A DNA stretch of 37,475 nt from Alphaproteobacteria bacterium (GTDB lineage Bacteria; Pseudomonadota; Alphaproteobacteria; Caedimonadales; UBA9215), in assembly GCA_024281375.1 (NCBI GenBank), contig JAJSAD010000025.1:1-37475 (forward strand), given 5' to 3'. Positions 1 through 9,133 of the stretch are shown here, in pieces (the stretch's first letter is position 1; every line of letters starts with the position of its first letter). Below the pieces are notes generated by a model. It was not told the DNA's origin. It saw nothing but the letters and a program-made list of their open reading frames with translations, and made no database searches. The translations under genes and the position numbers were made by a program.

Positions 1-465
1 AAGCTTTAAGATGGATAAAAGTCATTTTGAAACGTTGGGTCATCAAATGGCCCACCTTTACCGAGCTCAGCAAGCAAATTTTCTGGTGAGTTTTTCACGG
101 CGCACTCCCGCTGACTTCAAAGAAGTCTTTTTAAAAGCCACTAAAAGAGTTCCTTTAGAACTTTATGATCCTTTGACATCAAAAAAGAAAATCCCTATAT
201 CTCTTATTTAGGATGTGCAGATCATATTGTTGTGAGTGCGGATTCAATTTCTATGGTGGCCGAAGCGTGTTCTACGGGAAAACCTGTACATGTGGTGGGG
301 TGTCAAAAAATGCCTCGAAAATTCCGCCATTTTCACCAAGCCCTTGAGGCAAATGGGTCGACAAAACCTTTTAAAGGGAGTCTTGAAAAGTGGAATGTTG
401 TTCCGTTGCAAGAAACCCAAAGGGTTGCTCAAGAGGTTCGCAAAAAATTAAGCTTGTTTTTTTAA
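1..465 (+). CDS. ELM1/DUF1022 family protein, 3' part, frameshifted
   Basis: This is the C-terminal part of an ELM1 (mitochondrial fission ELM1-like, DUF1022) family protein. The gene enters from the left edge: its frame is open from base 2. Two frames together give the family pattern: a SRRTP segment (near base 95) in the first frame, then NPYISYLGCADHIVVSADS and SEA/TGKPV-like residues in the second. The frame changes at a run of six A at 181-186. The zero frame reads ..A AAA AAG, a classical -1 slippery heptamer, and a -1 slip continues exactly into the downstream frame (K-K-E-N-P-Y). One extra A would do the same. The 3' end overlaps the convergent recJ end by 18 nt. Family members are glycosyltransferase-like, but the bacterial function is poorly defined. 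It may be a pseudogene, a sequencing error or a recoded gene. Confidence 0.6.
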
Positions 466-2262
466 GTCGACTAAGGTCGTTTGAATGATATCTTCCAGCA
501 TGAATTGAACGCGTTTACGGCCATTCCACTCATCGAGTTTTAAAGTGCCAACGGCGGAGAACCATTTACCTCGCGCATTTAAAAGGAGGTCTCCCAAAGG
601 AGTGCCGACGCTTCTAAAGGAGATCCCTGATAATTTTCCTGATTTTGAAAAATCTGTGAAGATACATCTCACATGATCTTTTCCAACGATATCAGCCTTT
701 ACAAGAGAGAGCTCGTCGAAAAGAAACCGCGGGTTTGGATTACCTTGGCCATAGGGAGAGAGTTTTTCAAAGTGCTCGAGCAATTCTATGGACGCTCCTC
801 CAGCCGCTAATCTTGCATCGATTTTTATGGAGGGGGTGAGATCAAGGCCTTCTTTTTCGATGCTCCGTTGAAGGCGTTTTAGGCAAAATGTTTCAAAATG
901 TTTCAATTGATTTTCTTGAATGGTGAGGCCCCCTGCCATGGCATGCCCTCCTCCGGCTTCAAGGAGACCTTCTTGTTTGGCGGCTTGGATCATACTGCCG
1001 ATATCAAAGCCACTCACAGAGCGAGCCGATCCTTTGCCAACACCGTGATCATCAAGGGAAATAACAAAGGTTGGTTTATGATAGTGATCCTTAAGGCGTC
1101 CCGCAACAATGCCAATAACCCCCGGGTGCCAGTTTTTTCCGGCAATAATAAGAACCGGTGTTGTCTCCAAATTCTCTAAAGAGTCGGCCTGTTTTTTGGC
1201 TTCCTCAAGAACATCGGCTTCAATGAGTTTGCGTTCTTCATTATAAGTTGAAAGTTGAGTTGCAATTTCTTGGCAATGATAAGGGTCATCACTGGACAAA
1301 AGGTCTGCGCCAAGGGCGGAGGATCCCACACGACCACCCGCATTAATACGAGGTCCAATGAGGAAGCCTAGGTGATAGGCTGAGGGGAAAGTATCGATGC
1401 CTGATGCATCAGCCAAAGCTCGAAGACCCGTGTTTTGACGACGGGCAAAGACCTTGAGACCCTGTTTAACGAAGGCTCGATTGAGGCCTTTTAAGGGAAC
1501 GACATCACAGACGGTTCCCGTGGCCACAAGGTCTAAAAATTGTAGAAGGTCCGGGGCGGTTTTTGCCTCAAAGAAGCCTTGGTCTCGAAGGGCTTTTTGA
1601 AGGGCAACGAGGGTCATGAAAACAATACCCACAGCGGCACAATCTTGACAAGGGCTGTCCTGTTGATCCAAACGGTTAGGATTCACGATGGCAACAGCTT
1701 CAGGCAAGTTAGGTTCCCCAATATGGTGATCAATAACGATGACATCAAGGCCTATTTCTTTAGCCTTTTTGAGGGGATCAAAAGACGTCGTGCCACAATC
1801 AACAGTGATGACGAGACCATGCCCCTGGGCTTTTAATTTTTCAAGGGCGTTGATATTGGGTCCATATCCCTCACTCATACGATCAGGAATATAAATAGTT
1901 ATATCATAACCAAGGGCTTTAAAATAGCGTTTTAACAGGGCAGAGGAGGTTGCCCCATCCACATCATAATCACCAAACACAGCAATTTTCTCTCCCTTGG
2001 AAATAGCAGCCATCAGACGCGCAACAGCCTTGTCCATATCCTTTAAATGTGCGGGGTCAGGTAGAGATTTTTTAAGGCTTGGGGTGAGGTAATTATCAAG
2101 ACTTTCCTCGGGAATGCCTCGGGAAACAAGGAGTCTTGCAACGGGCTCAGGGAGAGAAAATCTCTGAACATAAAAGGCAACTTGACGTTCATCAGCCTCC
2201 CGTAGAAACCAACGTTTTCCAGAGGCAGAAAGGGTGTCCTTTAAAAGATTATGTTGAGTCAT
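448..2262 (-). CDS. recJ: Single-stranded-DNA-specific 5'-3' exonuclease RecJ
   Basis: RecJ degrades single-stranded DNA 5' to 3' in recombination and mismatch repair, using metal ions held by DHH-family motifs. The 604-residue protein carries the FGDYDVDG motif (about residues 96-103), VDCGT near 154-158, a DHH triad near 178-180, and the DHHA1 glycine-rich GGGHAMAGG motif in the C-terminal half, followed by the RecJ OB-fold region. Length is normal for the family. It is the last gene of the minus-strand series. Its ATG overlaps the end of the upstream acyltransferase gene by 14 nt, so translation is probably coupled. No promoter of its own is visible. Confidence 0.95.
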   Translation of the reverse strand: MTQHNLLKDTLSASGKRWFLREADERQVAFYVQRFSLPEPVARLLVSRGIPEESLDNYLTPSLKKSLPDPAHLKDMDKAVARLMAAISKGEKIAVFGDYDVDGATSSALLKRYFKALGYDITIYIPDRMSEGYGPNINALEKLKAQGHGLVITVDCGTTSFDPLKKAKEIGLDVIVIDHHIGEPNLPEAVAIVNPNRLDQQDSPCQDCAAVGIVFMTLVALQKALRDQGFFEAKTAPDLLQFLDLVATGTVCDVVPLKGLNRAFVKQGLKVFARRQNTGLRALADASGIDTFPSAYHLGFLIGPRINAGGRVGSSALGADLLSSDDPYHCQEIATQLSTYNEERKLIEADVLEEAKKQADSLENLETTPVLIIAGKNWHPGVIGIVAGRLKDHYHKPTFVISLDDHGVGKGSARSVSGFDIGSMIQAAKQEGLLEAGGGHAMAGGLTIQENQLKHFETFCLKRLQRSIEKEGLDLTPSIKIDARLAAGGASIELLEHFEKLSPYGQGNPNPRFLFDELSLVKADIVGKDHVRCIFTDFSKSGKLSGISFRSVGTPLGDLLLNARGKWFSAVGTLKLDEWNGRKRVQFMLEDIIQTTLVDLKKQA

Positions 2263-3172
2263 TTATCGTGCCCTTTTTATAAAGTTCTTTTGGCCAGCGG
2301 CGATGAACCCAAAACCATTGTTCTGGATGGTCTTCAATCCAGCTTTCAATATGTTGATTCATTTGCGTCAAAAGGTCTAATTTTTTTTCTTGAACGTTCC
2401 CTGTTTGGGGAACACTCAGAGGAGGATAATAAATAATTTTGCAACGCACACCCTCTAAACGAATGACCTGAAAAGGGATAAGGGGACAGTTAAATTTTAA
2501 AGCCATCTTTGCAAATGCAGAGGCCGTCATTGCGTCCCGTCCAAAGAAGGGAACAGCCATACCGTCATTCATTTTTTGGTCCGCCAGCATCGAAACAGAA
2601 TGACCCTTTTTAAGTTCTTTGATGATTTGTTTAGCTCCTTCAGCTCCCTTTGGGATGACTTTTCTAGCAACACGTTCATGAACTTTATTAACAAAAAAAC
2701 GGACCAAAGGATTGTTTAAAAAGCGCGTGATTTGAGCAATTTTAAGCCCTCGTTTTTGAGCAACATAAGTCCCTAATTCCCAATTTCCATAGTGGGCTGA
2801 AAAAAGAAGGCCAGGCTGTTTATTTTTGAGGAGCATATCAATATGCTCAAGACCTTCCATCTCATAGAGAGAGTCTTTTGCAAAGGGATCTTGAAAAGGA
2901 AGGCGCACATATTCAAAAAAGGTCCGCCCTAAATTTTCCCACATTTTTTTAATCAGAATCGGTTGTTCTTGGGGAGAAAATTTTAAACCAGAAAGCTCAA
3001 AATTACGTCGTATAATTTGATTGATACGAGACAGTTTTGGTCCTAGAAAACCCGTTAAAAGAGCCCCTGCTTTTGAGCCCCAGGCAAAAGGAAGGAGAAA
3101 TCCAATAAGCACAAACAGCGCAAAAAGAAGAGCTTCAATGGGATAAAAAAGATATTTAAAAAAACGTTTCAT
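2249..3172 (-). CDS. LpxL/HtrB-family lipid A late acyltransferase
   Basis: This is an inner-membrane acyltransferase of the LpxL/HtrB family, which adds secondary acyl chains to Kdo2-lipid IVA. It has 307 residues. One hydrophobic N-terminal segment (about residues 10-30) is followed by the catalytic H(X4)E motif, HYGNWE at about 127-132. Further family features are ADQKMNDGMAVPFFG and the C-terminal PEQWFWVHRRWP. Its start overlaps lpxK by 4 nt (ATGA-type) and its end overlaps recJ by 14 nt. The waaA-lpxK-acyltransferase order supports a role in lipid A completion. Which acyl chain and position it uses cannot be read from the sequence, so no specific symbol is given. Confidence 0.9.
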   Translation of the reverse strand: MKRFFKYLFYPIEALLFALFVLIGFLLPFAWGSKAGALLTGFLGPKLSRINQIIRRNFELSGLKFSPQEQPILIKKMWENLGRTFFEYVRLPFQDPFAKDSLYEMEGLEHIDMLLKNKQPGLLFSAHYGNWELGTYVAQKRGLKIAQITRFLNNPLVRFFVNKVHERVARKVIPKGAEGAKQIIKELKKGHSVSMLADQKMNDGMAVPFFGRDAMTASAFAKMALKFNCPLIPFQVIRLEGVRCKIIYYPPLSVPQTGNVQEKKLDLLTQMNQHIESWIEDHPEQWFWVHRRWPKELYKKGTINDST

Positions 3173-4167
3173 TTCTTTTTCTTTTCTGTGAGAAAAGGCT
3201 CTAGAAGACGCCGGAATTGATGAAGGTCTTGATACTCTAATTTAATACGCAACTGGAAGATTTTTTCTTGAAAATCTTTGGGTAAACGCACCCAGTCCTT
3301 TTGTGTTGTAACCAGGTGAGCCTCCTGTTTTTGTGCTGTTTTGAGGAGACTTTCAAGGTCCTCTTGCGTATAGAGATAATGGTCTGGAAAGGGAATTGTT
3401 TTTTGGATGTCAAAGTTTTCACGACGGAGAGTATCAAAGAACTTTTCAGGATGGGCAAGCCCTGCAAAAGCCACTAATTTTTTGTCCTTTAAAGTCGCCC
3501 AGTCCTCTTTATTAATAGCAATGTTTGCGCGCAGAAGAGGCTTTTTTGTTTTTAAGGTAAACTGTGCAGGGGAAGAATTTCCAATGGCAACAAAGGCATC
3601 AACACGTTCTAATCCCTTTGCTAGATTTTCACGTAAAGGCCCCAAGGGTATCACTTCTTTATTACCAAATTTTTGTGTTGTATTAATGACACAAATTTTG
3701 AGATCTTGCCTTAATTTATAATTCTGCAACCCATCATCGAGGAGAATAATATCAGCCCCTTTTTGAAGGGCAGCTTGTGCACCCTTATAGCGATTAGCAG
3801 AAACCCAGGTTGGAAAAAGTTGGGCGAGCAAAAGGGGCTCATCCCCAACGTCTCGTGTACTATGGCGTATTGGATCAACCTGCACAGGCCCCCTCAGGCG
3901 TCCCTTATATCCCCTTGAAATAATGGCAACAGCTTTCCCTTGACCCTTAAAATATTGTGCAATGGAAAGGGTCGTCGGGGTTTTTCCAGCACCTCCAACG
4001 GTGAGATTTCCAATGCAAATCACCGGTTTGGAAATCGCTCTCGTAATCGTTATTTTCTTTTTTAGAAAGCCCCCAAAGAGAAAGAGATGGCTTAAAATTT
4101 GCAAAGAAATCTTTTTAAAAAAGGGAAGGGGTGCAGTTGCATTGTACCAAAAACTAGGCTCTTTCAC
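3169..4167 (-). CDS. lpxK: Tetraacyldisaccharide 4'-kinase LpxK
   Basis: LpxK phosphorylates the 4' position of the lipid A disaccharide precursor to make lipid IVA, at the inner membrane. The P-loop GNLTVGGAGKTPTT lies at about residues 53-66, and DDGLQNYKL and TTQKDWVRLP are family motifs. The frame is open further upstream to 4218, but the family N-terminus (KEPSFWY) fits a GTG start at 4165-4167. That GTG has a strong AGGAGGT ribosome binding site about 5 nt upstream, giving 332 residues. This start produces a 14-nt overlap with waaA, the same overlap length seen at two other junctions of this operon. The 3' end overlaps the acyltransferase gene by 4 nt. Confidence 0.93.
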   Translation of the reverse strand: MKEPSFWYNATAPLPFFKKISLQILSHLFLFGGFLKKKITITRAISKPVICIGNLTVGGAGKTPTTLSIAQYFKGQGKAVAIISRGYKGRLRGPVQVDPIRHSTRDVGDEPLLLAQLFPTWVSANRYKGAQAALQKGADIILLDDGLQNYKLRQDLKICVINTTQKFGNKEVIPLGPLRENLAKGLERVDAFVAIGNSSPAQFTLKTKKPLLRANIAINKEDWATLKDKKLVAFAGLAHPEKFFDTLRRENFDIQKTIPFPDHYLYTQEDLESLLKTAQKQEAHLVTTQKDWVRLPKDFQEKIFQLRIKLEYQDLHQFRRLLEPFLTEKKKK

Positions 4168-5446
4168 GGGGCACCTCCTGTTGTAGATAGGGAGAAAAAT
4201 AATCTGAAATATGATCAAGAACTTGGGTTTGTTGTGTTAGAAAGGTATGTCCATTTTTAAGATAGGTTTCTGTTTTTTGAGGGGTATTCATGAACTCTAA
4301 GAGGGTATCTGCAAGGTCATCAGCATCTTGAATTTCGAGGGTTGCTTTAGCTTTCTTTGCATCGGCAACCACTTCCTTGAAATTACTCATATAGGGGCCA
4401 TGAAGGGTGACGCAATTTTGTCGTAAAGGTTCTAAAATATTATGTCCGCCAATATGATCTACGAGGGAACCGGCCACCAAAACATAAGAAGATATCTCAT
4501 AAAACAACCCCATGAACCCCATTTGATCCACCAGAAGGATATCTTCTTTGAGGGAAAGAGAGGTTTCTTGCCAATGGCTATAACGTTGATAACTTAATCC
4601 TTGATTCTTGATGAGATGTTCAACGGCACTACAGCGATGGGGGTGACGCACTACTAAAATCAGGCAGGTATTTTTCTGTATTTTTAAGAGTTTTTTGTGG
4701 GCTTGGAGGACAATGTCTTCTTCAAGGTTGTGGGTACTTGCCACCATCCAGTGGGGACGATTTCCGAGGGATTTTTGCAAAATGTTGAGCTCTTCTTTTT
4801 GGAATCCTGGGGGGTCTGCAGCGTACTTTAAATTCCCGCAGAAATGAGACTTTTTGTAACCGATTCCCTTAAGGTCTTTGTTTAATTCTTGAGTTTGAGT
4901 CAAGATTAGGTCAAAGCAATTTAAAAGCTTTAAAAAGGTCTTTTTAAAAGTCGCCCATTTGGTAAAAGACCTGGGGGATAAACGCATGTTTAAAAGGATC
5001 AAAGGAATCTTTTGTAAAGAAGCCTTGTGGATTAAATTGGGCCATAGCTCTGATTCCACCCAGACCATCAGATCAGGCTGCCAGTGATCAAGAAAACGGT
5101 TCAACGCACAGACACAATCAAGGGGCGCATATTGATGAATAACCTGTTTTGGGAAGCGCTCTTTGACAATTTTGGCAGAGGTTACTGTGCCGGTGGTAAT
5201 GAGCACTTTCCAGGTTGGATTTTCCCGCACAAAACGGCCAATCAATTTTAAAAGAGACAAGCTTTCGCCCACACTGGCGGCATGAGACCATACAAGCTTT
5301 TTAGTGTCTTTGTCGAGGGAAGGGAAACCGAGTTTTTCTGTATAACGTTCGGGATCTTCTTTGTTGATTTTAAGGCGATAGGGAAGGAACCCGTAACGAT
5401 AGAAGGGATAAAGAAGGGCCGTTAAAAGGCGGTATAAAAAAAGCAT
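4154..5446 (-). CDS. waaA: 3-deoxy-D-manno-octulosonic acid transferase (Kdo transferase)
   Basis: WaaA (KdtA) transfers Kdo from CMP-Kdo to lipid IVA at the cytoplasmic face of the inner membrane. The 430-residue protein has the N-terminal membrane-associated segment (MLFLYRLLTALLYPFYR), the LGFPS region, the catalytic-loop HAASVGES, VWVESELWPN, and the C-terminal GGHNILEP motif typical of the GT30 family. Length is usual. It lies 9 nt downstream of the DUF374 gene and overlaps lpxK by 14 nt. Whether the enzyme adds one or two Kdo residues is not visible. Confidence 0.94.
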   Translation of the reverse strand: MLFLYRLLTALLYPFYRYGFLPYRLKINKEDPERYTEKLGFPSLDKDTKKLVWSHAASVGESLSLLKLIGRFVRENPTWKVLITTGTVTSAKIVKERFPKQVIHQYAPLDCVCALNRFLDHWQPDLMVWVESELWPNLIHKASLQKIPLILLNMRLSPRSFTKWATFKKTFLKLLNCFDLILTQTQELNKDLKGIGYKKSHFCGNLKYAADPPGFQKEELNILQKSLGNRPHWMVASTHNLEEDIVLQAHKKLLKIQKNTCLILVVRHPHRCSAVEHLIKNQGLSYQRYSHWQETSLSLKEDILLVDQMGFMGLFYEISSYVLVAGSLVDHIGGHNILEPLRQNCVTLHGPYMSNFKEVVADAKKAKATLEIQDADDLADTLLEFMNTPQKTETYLKNGHTFLTQQTQVLDHISDYFSPYLQQEVPRERA

Positions 5447-5455
5447 ATGTTGTTT

Positions 5456-6142
5456 TTAATCCAAAGGGTTATGACCGCAGAGCTGGTCAGCTTTATTACT
5501 TACATCACACAGGTTTTTTGTGAGTTTTTGCTTTGCCTTTTTAAAGTCACTCTCATTAGCATCCCTTGAGACAAAGACCGGTTTTCCCCAGACAAAAACA
5601 CCTTTGCTAAAGGGAAGGGCAAGGATAAATTTATCCCAAGATTTTAAAACTTTTCGGCGTTTAATACCAAAAGCCCCTGGAATAATAGGGCACCCCGACA
5701 TTTTGGCCAGCATGATCACGCCTTCGCTTACTGTAAAACGGGGTCCTCGAGGACCATCGGGGGTGATGCCCACACATTCCCCTGACTTTAAAGCCTTCAA
5801 AAGGCCTCGCAAGGCCTCAACGCCCCCTTTATTTTTAGAACCGGCAATGGTTTTTATATGAAAATTTTCAATGGTTTGCGCAATAAGCTTCCCATCTGAA
5901 TGTTTTGAAATCAGCATATTAAAAGGCTTTTTTCGGTTCCAACCATAGACGTTCATGAGAACACGGTTATGCCAAAAAGCACAGATAAAAGGCTCGTCTT
6001 GGTCCCAGTATTTTTCAGGAATATCACGATTGATATGTTGCCATCTTGAGGTGTAATAAACAAAGCGAATATAGCTTGAAGCAACCCCTGCCATAAAGCC
6101 AATAAATCCGTTGCTTTTTAAAATGCGTTTATACAGCTTCAT
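5456..6142 (-). CDS. DUF374 family lysophospholipid acyltransferase-like protein
   Basis: This 228-residue protein belongs to the DUF374 family of predicted acyltransferases. Visible motifs are an N-terminal hydrophobic stretch, FWHNRVLMN (about 56-64) in place of the HX4D box, SKHSDGKLIA (79-88), and the ITPDGPRGPR signature (126-135). The family often lies next to lipid A and Kdo genes. Here it sits between msbA (14-nt overlap) and waaA (9-nt gap), which suggests a role in envelope lipid or LPS acylation. The substrate is unknown. Confidence 0.85.
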   Translation of the reverse strand: MKLYKRILKSNGFIGFMAGVASSYIRFVYYTSRWQHINRDIPEKYWDQDEPFICAFWHNRVLMNVYGWNRKKPFNMLISKHSDGKLIAQTIENFHIKTIAGSKNKGGVEALRGLLKALKSGECVGITPDGPRGPRFTVSEGVIMLAKMSGCPIIPGAFGIKRRKVLKSWDKFILALPFSKGVFVWGKPVFVSRDANESDFKKAKQKLTKNLCDVSNKADQLCGHNPLD

Positions 6143-7934
6143 TATGCGAGCCTTGAAATTGCATCTTGGACAGCTGTTGATAACGGGGGCTTGTTTTTAA
6201 AAGCTCCTCGTGAGTACCTTGGGCTGTAATCACGCCGTCTTCCAGGACATAAATCACATCGGCCCCTCTCACGGTTGCGAGGCGGTGGGCAATGGTTAGG
6301 GTTGTGCGTCCTTCCATCAAGTGCCCAAGGGCCTCTTGAATTTTTTGTTCGGAGGCTGCATCAAGGGCGGATGTTGGTTCATCCATGAGTAAAATCGGGG
6401 CATCTTTGAGGAAGGCTCGGGCGATGGAGAGGCGTTGACGTTGACCTCCAGAAAGGCGCATACCTTGCTCACCAACAAAAGTGTCGTATCCTTGGGGGAG
6501 GGCCTCGATAAATTCATCGGCAGCAGCGGCTTTAGCTGCTTTTTTAATATCCTCAAGGGAGGCCTCTGGCTTTCCAAAACCAATGTTTGCAGCGACGGTA
6601 TCATCAAATAAGGTAACTTCTTGACTGACAAGGGCGATAGCATTTCGAAGCGAGCTAAAGGTAACATGTCTAATGTCTTGTCCATCGATTTTAATCAACC
6701 CAGAAGTCACATCAAAAAAGCGGGGTAATAGATTCATCAAGGTTGATTTCCCCCCCCCACTGGGTCCCACGAGAGCAGCCTTTTGACCAGGTTTTAACGT
6801 TAAAGAAATATTTTTTAAGACAGGTTGATTATCTCCTTCATCCCCATAACTAAAATTGACATTTTGAAGAATAATTTCACCTTTTTTAACCTGAAGGACT
6901 TTGGCATTTTCATCTTCTGTAATTTCATTTTTATAGTCCATTAAAGTGAAAACACGGTCTGCTGCGGCCAATTGTTCTTGCAGGTTCGCGTTTAAATTAG
7001 CAAGACGTTTCAGGGGCTCGTAACTCATAATAAGGGCTGTGATAAAGGTGAAAAAAGCCCCTGGTGTGTGGTTGCCTTTAATGACCTCGGAACCGCCATA
7101 AAGAATCACAACCGCAATGGCAACACCCCCTAAGAATTCCATGACGGGGTGGCTGATGGCTTTGGTTTTTACGCCTTTGAGAGTGCGTGTGAAAACCTGT
7201 TCGATGACAGTCCCCATTTTGCTTTTTTCATAAGCTTCGAGGCAGTAGGATTTGACCAGTCGCACTCCTTGAAAAGCTTGGGTGAGGAGAATTGTTAAGT
7301 CCGAGGTGTGTTCTTGAACTTTGGTGGATGTCTTGCGCATTTTACGGCCGATAATCACCACGGGTAGAATAGCGATGGGGAGGATGAAAAAGACAACAGA
7401 GGCGAGTTGCCAGTCCTCATCAAACATGATAGCAACAAAAAAAACAAGGGTCAAAAAGTCTTTTCCAATGCTCGAAAGTGTGCCCGTAACCGCATTATGT
7501 AGACGGTTGATATCGCTCATAAAACGGGAAACAAGGTCTCCTGTTTGCATTTTTTGATAGAATTTTAAGTCTGCTTCAATCAGGATACGAAAAAAATCTT
7601 TTTGCACATCGGCAATAACCCGATGCCCCACAAAGGCCATCAGGACGGATTCTCCATAGGTAAAGAGGCCTTTTAGAAAGAAGACGAGAAAAATCATACC
7701 CGTGACCGGCCATAACATATCTTCGTTTTTACCGAGAAAAATATCATTGATGATGGGTTTCATCAGTTTTGCTGAGGCTGCCGTTGTGGCGGCAACAACA
7801 ACCATACACAAAAAGCCCCAAAGGATTTTCGAGCCATAAGGTTTTGCATAGGTCACAAGCTTTTTAATGAGCTTGTGTGTGGAGGCATTTGTGGCCACTT
7901 GAATGATGGATTTTTTGGCGCGCTTTTTAGCCAT
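6129..7934 (-). CDS. msbA: MsbA-type lipid A ABC exporter (ATPase/permease fusion)
   Basis: This is a half-size ABC exporter of 601 residues that probably flips lipid A-core across the inner membrane as a homodimer. The N-terminal half has about six membrane segments (residues about 35-310). The ATPase domain has Walker A GPSGGGKST (390-398), signature LSGGQ (494-498), Walker B ILLMDEP (514-520) and the H-loop TIAHR. The Walker A codons form a run of nine G on the coding strand, and the frame is intact there. Its position directly before DUF374-waaA-lpxK supports lipid A transport rather than drug export. It starts 33 nt after the end of hemW and overlaps the next gene by 14 nt. Confidence 0.9.
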   Translation of the reverse strand: MAKKRAKKSIIQVATNASTHKLIKKLVTYAKPYGSKILWGFLCMVVVAATTAASAKLMKPIINDIFLGKNEDMLWPVTGMIFLVFFLKGLFTYGESVLMAFVGHRVIADVQKDFFRILIEADLKFYQKMQTGDLVSRFMSDINRLHNAVTGTLSSIGKDFLTLVFFVAIMFDEDWQLASVVFFILPIAILPVVIIGRKMRKTSTKVQEHTSDLTILLTQAFQGVRLVKSYCLEAYEKSKMGTVIEQVFTRTLKGVKTKAISHPVMEFLGGVAIAVVILYGGSEVIKGNHTPGAFFTFITALIMSYEPLKRLANLNANLQEQLAAADRVFTLMDYKNEITEDENAKVLQVKKGEIILQNVNFSYGDEGDNQPVLKNISLTLKPGQKAALVGPSGGGKSTLMNLLPRFFDVTSGLIKIDGQDIRHVTFSSLRNAIALVSQEVTLFDDTVAANIGFGKPEASLEDIKKAAKAAAADEFIEALPQGYDTFVGEQGMRLSGGQRQRLSIARAFLKDAPILLMDEPTSALDAASEQKIQEALGHLMEGRTTLTIAHRLATVRGADVIYVLEDGVITAQGTHEELLKTSPRYQQLSKMQFQGSHNEAV

Positions 7935-7967
7935 GAAATATACCTTTTATACAGAGCTCAGTATACG

Positions 7968-9133
7968 CTATTTCAGAGACGTGACAAGTTCTGATGTGAT
8001 GGTATTGAGGCGCAACATGCCTTTGGTTGTGATGAAAAAATGCGTGTCATTTTCAGCACAAAACCCAAGGTTTTTAAGGAGGGTAACTTTTTGGGGATTC
8101 AAGATCTCTTGCAAGCTTATGCCGTGCATCGTTTTAAAGTCTTGTTTTGAGATTCCTGTTTTAAGACGCAGCCCCATAAGAAGGTGCTCGATGAGTTGGT
8201 CTTGTTGTGTGAGAGCCTCACAGACTTCTTGCCCATGACCGACTGTGTTTACTTTTTCAAGCCATGTTTCAGGCAGTTTATAATTTTGATGGCCATTTTT
8301 TTATGGTCTAAGGTCATGCGGCCATGGGCTCCGGGACCAATGCAACCATAGTCGTCGTACTCCCAATATAAAAGATTATGACGACATTCTTGACCCGGTT
8401 TTGCATAGTTAGAGACTTCGTAATCTTCATAGCCTTGTTGAGCGACAATGTTTCTTGTGAAGTCGTACATATCAGCTGAGAGGTCTTCCGAAGGTAGCTG
8501 AAAATCTCCTCGCTGATGCTGAGTATAAAAGGCTGTTCCGGGCTCGATAATAAGTTGATAGAGAGAAAGGTGTCCCTGGGCGAATTCTAGGGCTGAGGTG
8601 AGTTCTTCTTCCCACTGTTTTAAGGTTTGATGGGGCAAAGCATAGATTAAATCAAAAGAAGATCGATCAAAAAGAGTGGTTGTAATGTCAAGGGCGCGCT
8701 TGGCTTCCTCCGCCGTATGAAGACGCCCTAAAAAAGTCAGAGACTCTTGGTGTAAGGATTGAATACCAACGGAAACACGGTTAATGCCGGCGGCTTTAAA
8801 GTCTTTATATTTTTGGACCTCGATGGAGTTAGGATTGCCCTCAAGGGTAATCTCGAGATTAGGGTCAAGGGACCAATACATTGAGAGCGCTTCGATGAGT
8901 TTTTGCACTGTTTTGGCGGGCATAAGAGAAGGGGTTCCCCCGCCAAAAAAGACGCTGGTGAGGAGACGGTCTTTTGTTTGGTGTCCCACATAATCGAGTT
9001 CTGTCAGAAGAGCCTTTTCCCAAATATCTTCATCAATGGTTTTTCTGACATGGCTGTTGAAATCACAATAAGGGCATTTAGATTCACAAAAAGGCCAATG
9101 AATATAAAGACCAAAATTCTTAGGGGATTTCAT
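7968..9133 (-). CDS. hemW: HemW, radical SAM heme chaperone, with a single frameshift
   Basis: HemW is a radical SAM protein related to HemN and acts as a heme chaperone. The N-terminal 294-codon frame (8249-9133) has the cluster motif CESKCPYC (Cys16, 20 and 23) and GGGTPSL (64-70), and runs to GPGAHGR. The frame then fails. The remaining C-terminal HemN_C-like domain continues in the -1 frame, with residues such as LPETWLEKV, then LLMGLRLKTG, ending at 7968. The shift maps to a run of seven A on the coding strand (plus positions about 8297-8303). Adding one A gives a continuous 388-residue family-length protein. The start overlaps rdgB by 4 nt. It could be a true lesion, an assembly error in a homopolymer, or a gene rescued by slippage. 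Confidence 0.85.

Noticed and set aside
4168-4218. Upstream ATG of lpxK
   Set aside because: The 17 extra residues do not belong to the LpxK N-terminus, while a GTG with a strong AGGAGGT precedes KEPSFWY.
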